Origin: an uncultured Dyadobacter sp.
GTDB lineage: Bacteria > Bacteroidota > Bacteroidia > Cytophagales > Spirosomataceae
Direction: 5' to 3'
Length of the DNA: 64,000 nt
NCBI RefSeq assembly: GCF_946482605.1
Contig: NZ_CAMLSE010000029.1
Span: forward strand, 32,621-96,620
The notes under the pieces are model-generated. The model was given only the letters and a program-made list of their open reading frames with translations, had not been told where the DNA came from and did not search any database. Numbering within the stretch: position 1 is the stretch's first letter; each line of letters starts with the position of its first letter. Made by a program: the position numbers and the translations under genes. This document shows, piece by piece, positions 18,690 to 28,276 of this stretch.

Positions 18690-19184
18690 TTACTCTCCCG
18701 CGAGGAGGTACCTGATCACATTCCTAGGAAACTCTGTTTTCAACGTTTTTCCAGAGTACTTTTTGTCGTACATTAAGAACTTCCAGGTTTTGCCGCCGTC
18801 CTTTGAAATAGCGATGAGCTTGTCGTCAAGTGGCAACGCTTCCACTGCCTCATCGTCGGCGACCTCTCTCTTGATTGAATGATACTGTGTAACATACAGC
18901 TTATTTCCGCGAAAACTGCTTCTTTTCAATATCTCGATATTCGTCGTATCCAGTTCAACGTAAAACTTATAACCCGCTGGCATATCGTAGGTCAGATCAT
19001 ATATCTTCTCAAAGTCGAAGGCGGAAACATAAGCGATCAAATGGCGATTAAGGCTGCCGTCCGCCAGCAAATCGGCAGTAGTATCGAAAGGCATGTCTTT
19101 GATTTTCATCGAATGTCTCATCGTTTTTTGCGTACAAGACATCACAGCTATCATCATTAGCAGCGTAAAAAAATATACTTTCAT
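18690..19184 (-). CDS. Putative lipoprotein of unknown function
   Basis: A protein of 164 residues. The N-terminus MKVYFFTLLMMIAVMSC ends in a lipobox-like M-S-C, so Cys17 is probably lipidated. The rest is a compact alpha/beta segment with several aromatic and charged strands (L-D-T-T-N-I-E-I-L, G-G-K-T-W-K-F-L). G-G-K-T-W recalls the Asp-box turn of beta-propellers but occurs once. I do not recognise the family. It lies between the FHA protein and the repeat protein on the same strand and may belong to the envelope side of the signalling island. Confidence 0.6.
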   Translation of the reverse strand: MKVYFFTLLMMIAVMSCTQKTMRHSMKIKDMPFDTTADLLADGSLNRHLIAYVSAFDFEKIYDLTYDMPAGYKFYVELDTTNIEILKRSSFRGNKLYVTQYHSIKREVADDEAVEALPLDDKLIAISKDGGKTWKFLMYDKKYSGKTLKTEFPRNVIRYLLAGE

Positions 19185-19246
19185 AGGGATGGCATTTAAC
19201 TCTCTGAATTATACGTAATCACTTTCGGAATTGGGCAGTCTAGCTC

Positions 19247-20041
19247 TCAATGAAAGATCGTTTTAACGCCACCCACAATGATATCTTTCGCAGCCGCCTC
19301 CCTCATGTCGTCCGTGATATCGTTTTTCCCAAACAGCCACTCGCCTACATTGGCAAATATCACCCCAACTACCCCGTCCATTACCTGATCCGGGCCTTCT
19401 GAGGAGGCGATAGCAGCACCACTGTCGATCCACTCGCCTTCCGTAGTTGCAGCGATGAGGCTTGGATTCGCAGGGTCAGGCAGGCCGGGAGTCCATCTAA
19501 CATTAAGATTTTCAGTAGGATTCGAGAAAGTATATCCCGGGAAAGCTTCGAACCGGTCCACCATATTCGACGCCTTGATTTTGAAATCGCTATAAGCCTT
19601 CCCTGCGTCCCATACGGTGCTGATTGCGTTTCCATAAGCATCGAACGTAAATTTATAACCTATCTGCGGAAGCCATTCTCCTTCTGTGGCAGACGAATAC
19701 GCCTTCATATCCGGATGCTTGAGGTTCTCGGTCCAGGTTGTGGACAAATCGGCTTCACGGGTATTGGTGAACCGATATCCCGCCCGCGGAGTCCATTTCC
19801 CCTCCTGTTCGGCAGACTCGACATTGTAATCAGGATGATCCTTGCCGGCTTGCCAATGTGCATCCGTATTTCCCCAAAATGCTCTTGCCTCATCGGTCTT
19901 ATCATCAGTCCAGATATAACCTAATTTAGGCGATGCTTTAAATATTCCGGTAACTTCTTTTTGATCCGAGAAGAAAACATGCATATGCCAGATAATGGCT
20001 GCTAATAAGATGATTCCGAAGATGTCTGTTATGGTTTTCAT
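19247..20041 (-). CDS. Membrane-anchored repeat protein of unknown function
   Basis: A protein of 264 residues. One N-terminal hydrophobic helix (about 7-25, IFGIILLAAIIWHMHVFF) is followed by four or five degenerate repeats of about 35 residues. Each has a G-Y-x-F/W core (L-G-Y-I-W, A-G-Y-R-F, I-G-Y-K-F, P-G-Y-T-F) followed by a Trp and a H-P-D or Y-S-D element. The C-terminal 50 residues are different and Asp/Gly-rich. The repeats look like short beta modules, outside the membrane if the helix is a signal anchor. No family recognised. Confidence 0.6.
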   Translation of the reverse strand: MKTITDIFGIILLAAIIWHMHVFFSDQKEVTGIFKASPKLGYIWTDDKTDEARAFWGNTDAHWQAGKDHPDYNVESAEQEGKWTPRAGYRFTNTREADLSTTWTENLKHPDMKAYSSATEGEWLPQIGYKFTFDAYGNAISTVWDAGKAYSDFKIKASNMVDRFEAFPGYTFSNPTENLNVRWTPGLPDPANPSLIAATTEGEWIDSGAAIASSEGPDQVMDGVVGVIFANVGEWLFGKNDITDDMREAAAKDIIVGGVKTIFH

Positions 20042-20107
20042 GATCTTGTAGTTTAAAAATTTGATAGCTCAATTCGAAATGTGTTTAATCGTAACATTTT
20101 GAATATT

Positions 20108-22276
20108 CTAGTTTGAGTCTTCCTTTTTTAACGATTCCAGATGTTGATAGACTTCATTGATAGCCTCGTTGGAAGGTGTGATATAGTTTTTGATGCTGCC
20201 ATTCTGAATTGCTGTTTTAATACCATTCAAAACTTCGACATCGCACACCTGATATCTCGCCGCAGTAGTAATCACAAAATCGTTGTATGACTTTTCTGTT
20301 TCGTGATGTACAGCAAACGAGCGGTTTTTGGAACTTGGCGAAACATTACCAGCCTTAAAAGCACTGACGAACGTCGTAATTTCAGAACGATGGCTTTCAG
20401 ACAAACCGTTCAGCAACGATTTTAACCCGGCAACTTCGCATTTTTTCTTACCTATTAATTCCTCCACTTTCAGGCATGAGTTAATTTTAAATCCTTTGTA
20501 ATTCAAAACGGTTCGATCCTTCGAGCTCAGCTTCAATTTTATTTTTTCATATGAAGTACTAAATGCCTTATCAAGATTGTATCGTTTGGCATACTGCCTC
20601 AGCTGCTGCTCGAACAGCTTTTGCTCAGCCGCCCGCATTTCATCGTCCGCCTTCTCCAATATCTTCGCCAATTCGATTTTCCCAACAAAAGATTTTCTTA
20701 TAAGTTCGGGATCTGAATAGTAAAGATTTACATAACCATTGAGCAATTCGAAACGCTTCACATGAGACGGGTGTGTCTTTAATTGACCATTAGAGTACAG
20801 TGCTTCGTCATTCAACGCACCCGACTTTTTCTTCAACTGATTCTTGAAAAAGTATATACCAACTTCCGATGCACTGGGTGGCTTCCGATAGCGATCGAAC
20901 ATTTTTGAGAAACTGCTAATCTGCGAGCCCGATACAAGTCGCTTCTCTTCACTTGAAACATTCTCAAACTTCCCAACAAACAGATTTCGCCAAAACTTCA
21001 TTGCCTCTCTCGGATCATATCCGGATTTGGTAAGCAGATACAGACCAACACGATCGCTCTGAGATTCGTTGTCGACCGAATACTTCGAATAAACGCTTAT
21101 TTCTTTGGCCTTTTCGTAAGTCTTGAATGCGTCAGAGAGGGAATCGATGTTCAGCTTAAAGGTTCTTTTTGTGACATTTGGAATCTTCATTTTGGGGAGC
21201 TTAACCCAGTCAGCAGACACTTTGGCAACGTCCTTGGCGACATTTATTATTTCTTCGTTGGACTTCTTTCTATTTTCAGTATCTACCTTATTTTTAGACT
21301 TATTTGCACTATGTTCATATATTGCGTGAGTTATTTCATGTCCAATAATGGCCGCTAGTTGCGCTTCATTTTCAACCGCCTTCAAAAGACCTGTATTCAC
21401 TATTACCAATCCGTCCGGCTGAGCAAAGGCATTCACTTCCGGGTCGACAAGGGTAACAAACATGAATTTTATCTTATCCTTAATAAAATCAGGAATCATT
21501 TTCGAACCCATATTTTGAACATAGTTTTGCAGTGAAATGCTATTGGCAATTGGATTTCCATTGTATGTTTTCCCTAAAAACCATGACCTTTGCACAGGAT
21601 CCATCCATTTGTCATAAAACAAATTATGGAAAGTAGAATCATCGTTAACAGATCTCATATCCCGATCCAATTTGGTTTCAAGATCGGGTGAAATCTTTAC
21701 TTCCGATGCCAGCGCGAAGCCCTTTGGGTCATAGACTCCTTCCACAGTCGCATAGTCTCCTAATTTGAGTTGCTTGAAATTTTCGAATACTTTACCTTTA
21801 TAAAGTGTCTTCCTGTCGCCCGATATTTTTCCACCTACTTTCATTTTCACTTTGTTTCCATCTATAATGGCGAAGTCGCCCGAAATGTCATCCAATCTTC
21901 CTTTCTCTATCTTAATCTTTTTTGGAATCTCTTTAACCTGAATGTTGCTAGCGATGACGATACCCTGCTTCGGCATTTTATCGCCGACAATCTCAATTTC
22001 CATCCCGAAGCGCAAGGCCTGGAAATCTGAAATTCCCTTTACGAATAATTTTGTTTTCGGATTGACTGCCAGCACGGTCTCAGTGAATATTCCTTCTTTC
22101 GATGAAAAATTCACTACAAGCTCTTTTTTCTCGAAATTGATCTCCTGGATATAGCCGGTTTGTTGGAAGAACAAACCAATCTCATCCACCTGCGCGTGAC
22201 ATTTGTTAATGCAAAAAATGACCAGCGACAGCATAGAAACAAGGTGGATATTTTTATATTTTCTGAATGACAACAT
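20108..22276 (-). CDS. Secreted M48-family metalloprotease with N-terminal beta domains
   Basis: A protein of 722 residues with a signal sequence (hydrophobic about 11-28, ending K-C-H-A-Q). Two beta-rich repeats at about 35-115 and 123-195 resemble DUF5666/OB-like modules (E-I-V-G-D-K, Y-A-T-V-E-G-V-Y-D-P-K-G). The M48 domain follows: V-N-A-F-A-Q-P-D-G at about 282, H-E-I-T-H at 313-317 as zinc ligands and catalytic Glu, and the third ligand in D-N-E-S-Q-S-D-R-V-G (Glu404). Periplasmic M48 proteases such as BepA control outer-membrane protein quality. No TPR is seen here; the C-terminal 250 residues are helical and unassigned. A 420-bp spacer separates the gene from the CHAT gene upstream of it. 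Confidence 0.88.
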   Translation of the reverse strand: MLSFRKYKNIHLVSMLSLVIFCINKCHAQVDEIGLFFQQTGYIQEINFEKKELVVNFSSKEGIFTETVLAVNPKTKLFVKGISDFQALRFGMEIEIVGDKMPKQGIVIASNIQVKEIPKKIKIEKGRLDDISGDFAIIDGNKVKMKVGGKISGDRKTLYKGKVFENFKQLKLGDYATVEGVYDPKGFALASEVKISPDLETKLDRDMRSVNDDSTFHNLFYDKWMDPVQRSWFLGKTYNGNPIANSISLQNYVQNMGSKMIPDFIKDKIKFMFVTLVDPEVNAFAQPDGLVIVNTGLLKAVENEAQLAAIIGHEITHAIYEHSANKSKNKVDTENRKKSNEEIINVAKDVAKVSADWVKLPKMKIPNVTKRTFKLNIDSLSDAFKTYEKAKEISVYSKYSVDNESQSDRVGLYLLTKSGYDPREAMKFWRNLFVGKFENVSSEEKRLVSGSQISSFSKMFDRYRKPPSASEVGIYFFKNQLKKKSGALNDEALYSNGQLKTHPSHVKRFELLNGYVNLYYSDPELIRKSFVGKIELAKILEKADDEMRAAEQKLFEQQLRQYAKRYNLDKAFSTSYEKIKLKLSSKDRTVLNYKGFKINSCLKVEELIGKKKCEVAGLKSLLNGLSESHRSEITTFVSAFKAGNVSPSSKNRSFAVHHETEKSYNDFVITTAARYQVCDVEVLNGIKTAIQNGSIKNYITPSNEAINEVYQHLESLKKEDSN

Positions 22277-22697
22277 AGCTTAACTGAGTTGAATGGTTGA
22301 GAAAAATCTTATGATTGATTATCCAGGTAATGAGACTGATATCGCTTCTGTCTTCTGCGTAGCTGCACATCGCTGTCGCCAACAAATTTCAATCTTAGTT
22401 ACCTCTCGTGTCCCCCCACGTTTGCGGGTATTTTCGACAATTTTTGTTTGATTTTTTCGCATGGTTTCTCTTTTTACCCCTTCATCGAAGGGTAAAAGAG
22501 GAATCTCATCACAAGGCGGAAAAAATTTTGAGAAATCTTCCCTGTCGAATGGATCGATTGGGCAATGAGCTGCCTTTCACCTTGGACAAGTGATTGAATG
22601 TGAGCCAATACCGACTCAATACCAGGAAGAATGCAGCGTATTCTTTGAGAAAAAAGGGGCTAGAAAATATGATTTTTACCGATCGCCATTTCAGTAG
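22277..22697. other. Intergenic region with a strong inverted repeat
   Basis: About 420 bp between the end of the CHAT gene and the start of the M48 gene, both minus strand. At about 22469-22500 a near-perfect inverted repeat (CTCTTTTTACCC ... GGGTAAAAGAG around TTCATCGAA) can form a stem of about 12 bp. It has no clean T run on either side, so it may be an end-of-transcript structure for the CHAT operon or an operator for the M48 gene. Nothing else coding-like is seen. Confidence 0.45.
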
Positions 22698-25478
22698 TTA
22701 CTCAATGAGTACAAACGGAGCCCATAACTTAGGTTGCGCGTATTTTTTCTGAATGGCTCTCTGTGCGTCCCTGAATGCCGCGTGAACCTCCATGCCCGAA
22801 GCAATTTTGGCATAAAAGGAAGTCATCAGTTGTTTGGTCACGGAATCATCCACAGGCCACAGGCTTAAAAGCAGTTTTTTTACGCCGGCCATTCTGAACG
22901 CACGCGGCAAGCCAAACGCACCCTCGGAGCCACGTAAATCTCCAAGAGCTGTCTCGCAAGCACTCAATACCAACAGCTGCGTTTGACTCAGGTCCTGGTA
23001 TTGAATTTCATACGCTGTAAGCAAACCATCTTCTCCATTAACCGGGATACTTTTCATCTGCCAAAGTTCATTTGCACCTGAGAGCACCAGAGCACTTCGC
23101 ATGTAAGCTTCATCCTGCGATTGGTCTGTTTGCTTCGCATCCGGCCGAAGGTAAAGACCATGCGTTGCCAAATGCAGGATATCAGGGGAATGTCCCGAAA
23201 ACTGCCTGAATCGCTTTTCCGAAGCCTCCTTATCGGTTATCAGCTCTGATTTAGGCAATGTGCGGTGAATCTCATTCACCTCTTTGATTGTGGCCGCGAG
23301 CGGTGCAAAGGGCCTCAGATGCGCTTTTTCGATCGCAGTTTGCAGGGAGGTTAACGACGCCTTATTCTTTGGGGCGGGAACGCTTTCCGGCCCGGCCGTT
23401 CCGTAGTCCACCCCGCCGAAAAGCACAACCGACATCCGTCGTTCGAAATGGAACGGAGTAATGCCCGCCACCAGCTGCTTCGTGCTGAAAAGCTGATGAA
23501 GCTCGTATTTGCCATCCAGGTATTGGTTAACGACCGGTGTTTCAGAAGTCGTTCCGGGCAGCGGCAATGCGGCAAAGGCTACCCGGGTCAATAATCCCTG
23601 GGCCGAATAATAAACCCGGTTCACCCCTCCCAGCAACTTATCGATGGGTCGCCACACCAGCCGGTACAGCGAATCTCCGTAGGCAATCCTGGCAAACCCT
23701 CTTTCCTGCTCTTTTGCGTAAAGGTCGGGCCGGGCCAACAGCTCATTGAGCTGAACCTCATTGCCGAGCGACACAAAACGCGGGGCGCTGTAATCGGGCC
23801 TGATGACCATTGCGGCATAAAGTATATCTTCCGGTTTATTCGAAAACTCTGTAAGAGGTGAGGCAATGGCGGAGAACGATCTGAACCGCACAAAGCTCAC
23901 CGCTGCCTGATCGGGAGCCAGACTTTTCCTGATCTGATTCCAGCTAATTTCCTCCTGCACCGGCTTTGCCTTAGATACTTTTGTCAGCAACTCTTCCAGA
24001 TCATCCCTTATTTCCTCTGCTTTGGTCAGGGCCGATTCTTTTTGAGCGACGGGCAGGTTTGGAATTCGTTGCCGTTGGATCAACCACGACTCGTACAGCT
24101 CAGTGATCTGCCTGTTGTTTTGTGCTTTAATGAAGTCCCTTTCCCGGCGCGTCTCGTCGAACAACAGGCTGTTCAGATACAAATCGGCGTCATAACTCAG
24201 TTTCGACATGACCGTATCCGGACTTTGTTTCTTCTTTTGAATGAAATCGGTGAACGACAAGGTCATTTGCATACCCATATCCAAGCCGGCATAGGCTTCG
24301 TTGTCATCTTCTGTCCCACCCAAATTGAAAGCGAGGCGCTGCAGGCCCTTGACGAGATTGTGATTTTCTCTGACTTGTGCAGCGACTTTGGCATACTGAC
24401 CCGATTGCATGTACACAAACATCAGTTCTTTCCGACAGCTGGCAGCCAGCGGCGTGTCCAGGGCATTCAGTTTTTTCAAAATTGAAATGGCGTCTTCAAA
24501 ATGCTTCTGAGCTTTGCCGAAATCAACTTTTACTGTCCGGTAAAAATTTCCCGCCGTACTATGACAAACAGCAGACGCCGCGCTCTTTTCTCCATTTTGC
24601 GCTATGCACTGCTCAAACGATTTTTTTAATTCACCCTCGGTCATATTGTTCTTTACTCGCGGCATTTCCGCACCCAGGGCCAAATAGGGGTTGCGGACCA
24701 CTAATGCTTCCTCATTGGATTTCTTTCCCGGGGCGGGCTTCTTGTTACTGCTTTTGTTGTCACTTTTTTCCTCGTTTTTCTGAGGCTTGTCATCATCATC
24801 TTCTTCATCATCGTTGGCCGCATCTTCCTCGTCTTCGTCACGCTGTATTTTTTCCATGAGCGCCAGGAACTTTGAGCGGGCTAAGCGCACCTTACCGGAA
24901 TCACTTCCCTTTTCGAAAAGTCCCGCCGCTATTCCATACAACCGTACCGCCGTAAAAGGCGCATAACTCTCAGGTTTGGCTGGTTTCATCAATTCATCGC
25001 TGATGGACATGTACCGGTCGCCCAGCATGGTCGCACTTTGCACGGATTTTAGTTTTGCCTGCCGCTTTTCCGCTTTCTCGAATTTTTCAAATGAAACACT
25101 TTCATATTCTTCATCGCCCGTTCTCAGGTAGGCGTACCCGAGCGTGACCAGATTGTTGATACTGATCAGGTCCGGGGGGTATTTGTCCAGAATCTTCTCC
25201 GCCTTACCTGCGTACTCGATGCTTTTGAGATATTTTTTCTGACGAAGTTCCAGGTCACCTTTTGTAGCCAGGTAATTCCCCTGGATCCGCTGTTGTGCGG
25301 GCAGTGTCAGGGTTGCAATGGCCTTATCTACGAGGAGACCAGCCTGTTCGTATTTCTTTTTAGCGATCGCATCCTGGATTTGACTGTCGATTTGCTTCAA
25401 ATCCTGGGCGCGTACATGCGTGAGGAGGATGCATAGCAAGATCTGCGATAACGCAATGGTTTGTATCAATCGAGCCAT
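22698..25478 (-). CDS. Secreted TPR-CHAT caspase-fold protease
   Basis: A protein of 926 residues with a signal peptide (ending T-H-V-R-A-Q). TPR-like helices cover about 25-250. A very acidic then Lys/Ser-rich linker lies at about 215-260, and more TPR-like helices follow to about 480. The C-terminal CHAT domain (about 600-926) carries the caspase-like dyad: His in H-L-A-T-H-G-L-Y and Cys in V-L-S-A-C-E-T-A-L-G-D, followed by the typical G-L-P-R-A-F-R-M-A-G-V and W-P-V-D-D-S motifs. CHAT proteins are proteases, for example separase-like enzymes and Csx29 of Craspase. Its gene begins 5 bp after the caspase-like gene, so two caspase-fold proteases are coexpressed and both exported. Confidence 0.92.
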   Translation of the reverse strand: MARLIQTIALSQILLCILLTHVRAQDLKQIDSQIQDAIAKKKYEQAGLLVDKAIATLTLPAQQRIQGNYLATKGDLELRQKKYLKSIEYAGKAEKILDKYPPDLISINNLVTLGYAYLRTGDEEYESVSFEKFEKAEKRQAKLKSVQSATMLGDRYMSISDELMKPAKPESYAPFTAVRLYGIAAGLFEKGSDSGKVRLARSKFLALMEKIQRDEDEEDAANDDEEDDDDKPQKNEEKSDNKSSNKKPAPGKKSNEEALVVRNPYLALGAEMPRVKNNMTEGELKKSFEQCIAQNGEKSAASAVCHSTAGNFYRTVKVDFGKAQKHFEDAISILKKLNALDTPLAASCRKELMFVYMQSGQYAKVAAQVRENHNLVKGLQRLAFNLGGTEDDNEAYAGLDMGMQMTLSFTDFIQKKKQSPDTVMSKLSYDADLYLNSLLFDETRRERDFIKAQNNRQITELYESWLIQRQRIPNLPVAQKESALTKAEEIRDDLEELLTKVSKAKPVQEEISWNQIRKSLAPDQAAVSFVRFRSFSAIASPLTEFSNKPEDILYAAMVIRPDYSAPRFVSLGNEVQLNELLARPDLYAKEQERGFARIAYGDSLYRLVWRPIDKLLGGVNRVYYSAQGLLTRVAFAALPLPGTTSETPVVNQYLDGKYELHQLFSTKQLVAGITPFHFERRMSVVLFGGVDYGTAGPESVPAPKNKASLTSLQTAIEKAHLRPFAPLAATIKEVNEIHRTLPKSELITDKEASEKRFRQFSGHSPDILHLATHGLYLRPDAKQTDQSQDEAYMRSALVLSGANELWQMKSIPVNGEDGLLTAYEIQYQDLSQTQLLVLSACETALGDLRGSEGAFGLPRAFRMAGVKKLLLSLWPVDDSVTKQLMTSFYAKIASGMEVHAAFRDAQRAIQKKYAQPKLWAPFVLIE

Positions 25479-25483
25479 TTCGG

Positions 25484-27439
25484 TTATTGTTTAGCGCGCT
25501 CAACCCAAAATTGAAATTCATCCGTACCCGCTTCATCCAGTTTCACAGATTGATCGTCGCTGCCTCTGAGACGGGCCGACAACAGATTACTGATAGGATT
25601 TGATTGGGGCCCGGTTTCGGCAGTAAGTCCCCGGGTTTGAATTGTTGTTTTGATGGAGGCAGGGTTTTTAGAAAGGATTAATTTATAGGTTTCCAAACCA
25701 ATTGGCGGAGCGATTCGCACAGGAATTGAACGCTCTTCTCCCGGCTTCAACCTGAGGGTTTCAGGAAGGTATTTGCTATTGGGCAACCCTACATCTATTT
25801 CCGCGTTGGGAAGAATATCTATCACAGAAAAATAAAACGGCACTGTTCCTGTATTCCGGACGGTGAAAAGCGCATGCTGGTTTGTACGCAGAACGGGAAT
25901 GCCCTGGCGTAATTCTACGGGCAACCGGGCTTCCACATGGTCGTTATCAGGATTCAATTTTACCGGAACAATAGTCATGGAAGCGCGCATAGCCGGATTA
26001 CGCACATCCAGATCACGGAGCCAGCCGGCCTGTGCATAAGCGGTAATGCGGCTGGCGATATCACTTATATTTTCGTTCTCGAATAATTCCAGTTGAATGC
26101 CGTCGGAAGCGCGGCAAAGCTCGACCTGATTTTTGACGGGCCGGATCAGCCAGTCCGCATCGCTTTCAACCAGTTTAAAATTGGGCACGTCCGAAATCAG
26201 CGATGCTATTTCCTGTTTTCGGGCATCGGACCCAAATCCGGATAGCGTAACCCGTGCCGAGCCAGCGGCGAATGCCTGTTTTACCAAAGTAGCTTTAAGC
26301 AAAACGGAGTCGGCTTTGGGCAATGCGCTGGTTAGTTCAATGATCGACTCAAACGGGGTTGCCTCCACCACCCGGCCCTTTACCGGCGCTCCGGTATTAC
26401 TGCCTTGGCCACGCGTCACATTAACCGAGACCTCGGAGCCTTTGGTAAAGCCAAGAAACACGCCCTTCGACAGTCTGAATTGCCGATAAGCCTGATCGAG
26501 CCCTACTTTGATCCAACTGAATAAATCGGCTGGTATAATATCTCCTCCAAGCAGCCTGGCCGTTTTGTTTCCTTCCATCACGGGAATTTGCTTGGGGTCC
26601 CTGAGTGACATCATTTTTTGGATCTGGTCAAAAAGCGTCTGATACGAAGCCCGCTCATCCATTAATACCATTGCCTTGCTGAAACACATGGATATCGGGC
26701 CTACCGGCTCCCGCTCGTCATCGAGTATTTCGGTCAGGGAATCACCAGCCCCTACGCCCGAAATCATCACGACATTTCCAATGCTGTTCGTCGCAGCTGC
26801 CCGAAGCGAGGAAGCTGGCAGATCAAACCACCCCGACTCCGGCTTGCCGTCGGACCTTGTCGGAGCCGGGTCTGATGGCTGAATGTTGTCCGTGCGCGTG
26901 AGCGCCTGCCCACGCATCATGGTGCCCGAATGGCAGGCATCAATGAGTATGAGTACATGCCCCTGCGGCCCCACGGCCGTACGAAGCGAGTCAATGTATT
27001 TGCCTAGTTCATCGTCCCGTATAAACCTGCTATCAGTCGGGTTATTGTCAGCCGGTGCGTCATAAGGAATGAGGGCTTCATCCTTTTGATCGATCACTTC
27101 ATCACCTCCTTTTTCGTCATCCAGCTGCGTACCATGTCCTCCATAATGAATCACTACCTTATCGTTCGGCTTACATTGCCGGATCAGTTCGCTGAATGCC
27201 TTGCGTATGTTGGCAGCCGTTGCCGCCTTATCCTGCAAAACACGCGGAGTCGCAAAACGCTGTTGCAGCAGAGCGCCCTTCATCCAGTATGCATCACGCC
27301 CGGTATTTAAAACCTGCCGCTTGGTTGGGTACTGTCCGATCTCAATCAAAAGCGCTCTTTTTGACGCCAATGCCGATTCTGCGGTAAGCACACAAATCAA
27401 TTGCAACACATGCAATAACAACCTTCGAGATTTCATCAT
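25484..27439 (-). CDS. Secreted caspase-family (C14) peptidase
   Basis: A protein of 651 residues. The signal peptide (to about A-L-A-S) is followed by a caspase p20-like domain at about 27-290: K-R-A-L-L-I-E-I-G-Q-Y, His102 in V-I-H-Y-G-G-H-G-T-Q and Cys169 in L-I-D-A-C-H-S-G-T-M. The middle and C-terminal parts are beta-rich. The stretch V-R-N-T-G-T-V-P-F-Y-F-S-V-I-D-I-L-P resembles DUF4384-like domains that often follow caspase domains in bacteria. Such metacaspase-like enzymes cut after basic or acidic residues, but specificity cannot be told here. The gene sits between an anti-sigma-like gene and the CHAT gene, which suggests proteolytic output or control of an envelope stress response. 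Confidence 0.92.
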   Translation of the reverse strand: MMKSRRLLLHVLQLICVLTAESALASKRALLIEIGQYPTKRQVLNTGRDAYWMKGALLQQRFATPRVLQDKAATAANIRKAFSELIRQCKPNDKVVIHYGGHGTQLDDEKGGDEVIDQKDEALIPYDAPADNNPTDSRFIRDDELGKYIDSLRTAVGPQGHVLILIDACHSGTMMRGQALTRTDNIQPSDPAPTRSDGKPESGWFDLPASSLRAAATNSIGNVVMISGVGAGDSLTEILDDEREPVGPISMCFSKAMVLMDERASYQTLFDQIQKMMSLRDPKQIPVMEGNKTARLLGGDIIPADLFSWIKVGLDQAYRQFRLSKGVFLGFTKGSEVSVNVTRGQGSNTGAPVKGRVVEATPFESIIELTSALPKADSVLLKATLVKQAFAAGSARVTLSGFGSDARKQEIASLISDVPNFKLVESDADWLIRPVKNQVELCRASDGIQLELFENENISDIASRITAYAQAGWLRDLDVRNPAMRASMTIVPVKLNPDNDHVEARLPVELRQGIPVLRTNQHALFTVRNTGTVPFYFSVIDILPNAEIDVGLPNSKYLPETLRLKPGEERSIPVRIAPPIGLETYKLILSKNPASIKTTIQTRGLTAETGPQSNPISNLLSARLRGSDDQSVKLDEAGTDEFQFWVERAKQ

Positions 27440-27505
27440 GATAACGGAAAATTGGCTCTGACAGGAAGGGTTTTAACTTGTTTGAAACAAAGGCATTTAC
27501 ATTGA

Positions 27506-28276
27506 TTAAAACTGGAACCGGAACAAAAGCGGTTTCTTGTCCAGGTCGGATAAGAGGTTCCCGGCATGACTCCTATATCTATGCTCCCCGCCGCCCGAAA
27601 CAATTTTTTCGAGTAAGGCCCTTGCATTCTCCTTCTGATGATCCCCCAGGTAGGCGACGCTCAGATACCACTCAGCATTTTGCCTCAGCCCATCGTCCAC
27701 GGATTTACTCGCGCTCAGGAGAAGCGGAATGGCCTTCGAGGGGTTTTCAAGGCCCAGATAGCTCATGCCTTTATAGAAGTCAAAGCAAGGTCCCTGCGGC
27801 TTTTTATCCAGACTGTCTATTACTGCCTGGTAGGCCTCCATTTGGTCCTGACCTTTATAATAGAGCCGCATAATGGTCAGATCCGGACATTCGTCGATTG
27901 CCTCCCCTCTTGTGGCTCCTTCAACGGGGTTGTACACTGCATTATAAGTTCTCAGATCCAACGTAGTGTCCCGTATAAAAACACCCAGGAGGAAAATCAC
28001 ACATGCCGCTGCCAGATAGCGCATTTTTCTCCATAATGGCCTTATTTTATGTTCCTCTTCTTCTCCGTCCGCAGCTTCGGCACTTTCGATCATTTCCTTT
28101 ATTCTGCCGGCGGTTTCCATATCTTCCAGCGTCTCTAAAATAGGACGAAGTCCTTCCACCCTGGCTTTGAAAGCCTGATCATTTTGCATCCGCTCCTCGA
28201 ATTTCTCCCGTCTGCTTTTTGGTAACGCATCCCGAAAGTATGCCTGGATATCTCTGGTTTCTTTATCTGGAATCAT
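27506..28276 (-). CDS. Anti-sigma-like membrane protein with TPR-type periplasmic domain
   Basis: A protein of 256 residues. The N-terminal cytoplasmic part (1-95) begins with I-Q-A-Y-F-R-D-A-L-P, then a helix of the 'x-x-F-E-E-R-M-x-x-D-x-x-F' type seen in anti-sigma factors. A transmembrane helix lies at about 105-121 (YLAAACVIFLLGVFI). The C-terminal part (125-256) has TPR-like helices (Y-L-G-L-E-N-P-S-K-A-I-P-L-L, A-E-W-Y-L-S-V-A-Y-L). The gene overlaps the sigma factor gene by 4 bp, the usual arrangement of a sigma/anti-sigma pair. The role as an anti-sigma factor is inferred from position and layout; there is no zinc-binding H-x3-C-x2-C motif. Confidence 0.75.
   Translation of the reverse strand: MIPDKETRDIQAYFRDALPKSRREKFEERMQNDQAFKARVEGLRPILETLEDMETAGRIKEMIESAEAADGEEEEHKIRPLWRKMRYLAAACVIFLLGVFIRDTTLDLRTYNAVYNPVEGATRGEAIDECPDLTIMRLYYKGQDQMEAYQAVIDSLDKKPQGPCFDFYKGMSYLGLENPSKAIPLLLSASKSVDDGLRQNAEWYLSVAYLGDHQKENARALLEKIVSGGGEHRYRSHAGNLLSDLDKKPLLFRFQF

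Noticed and set aside
24700..24850. Apparent simple repeat (GAA/GAT-rich) in the CHAT gene
   Set aside because: It encodes an acidic linker between TPR blocks and is in frame throughout, so it is part of the protein rather than an independent repeat.
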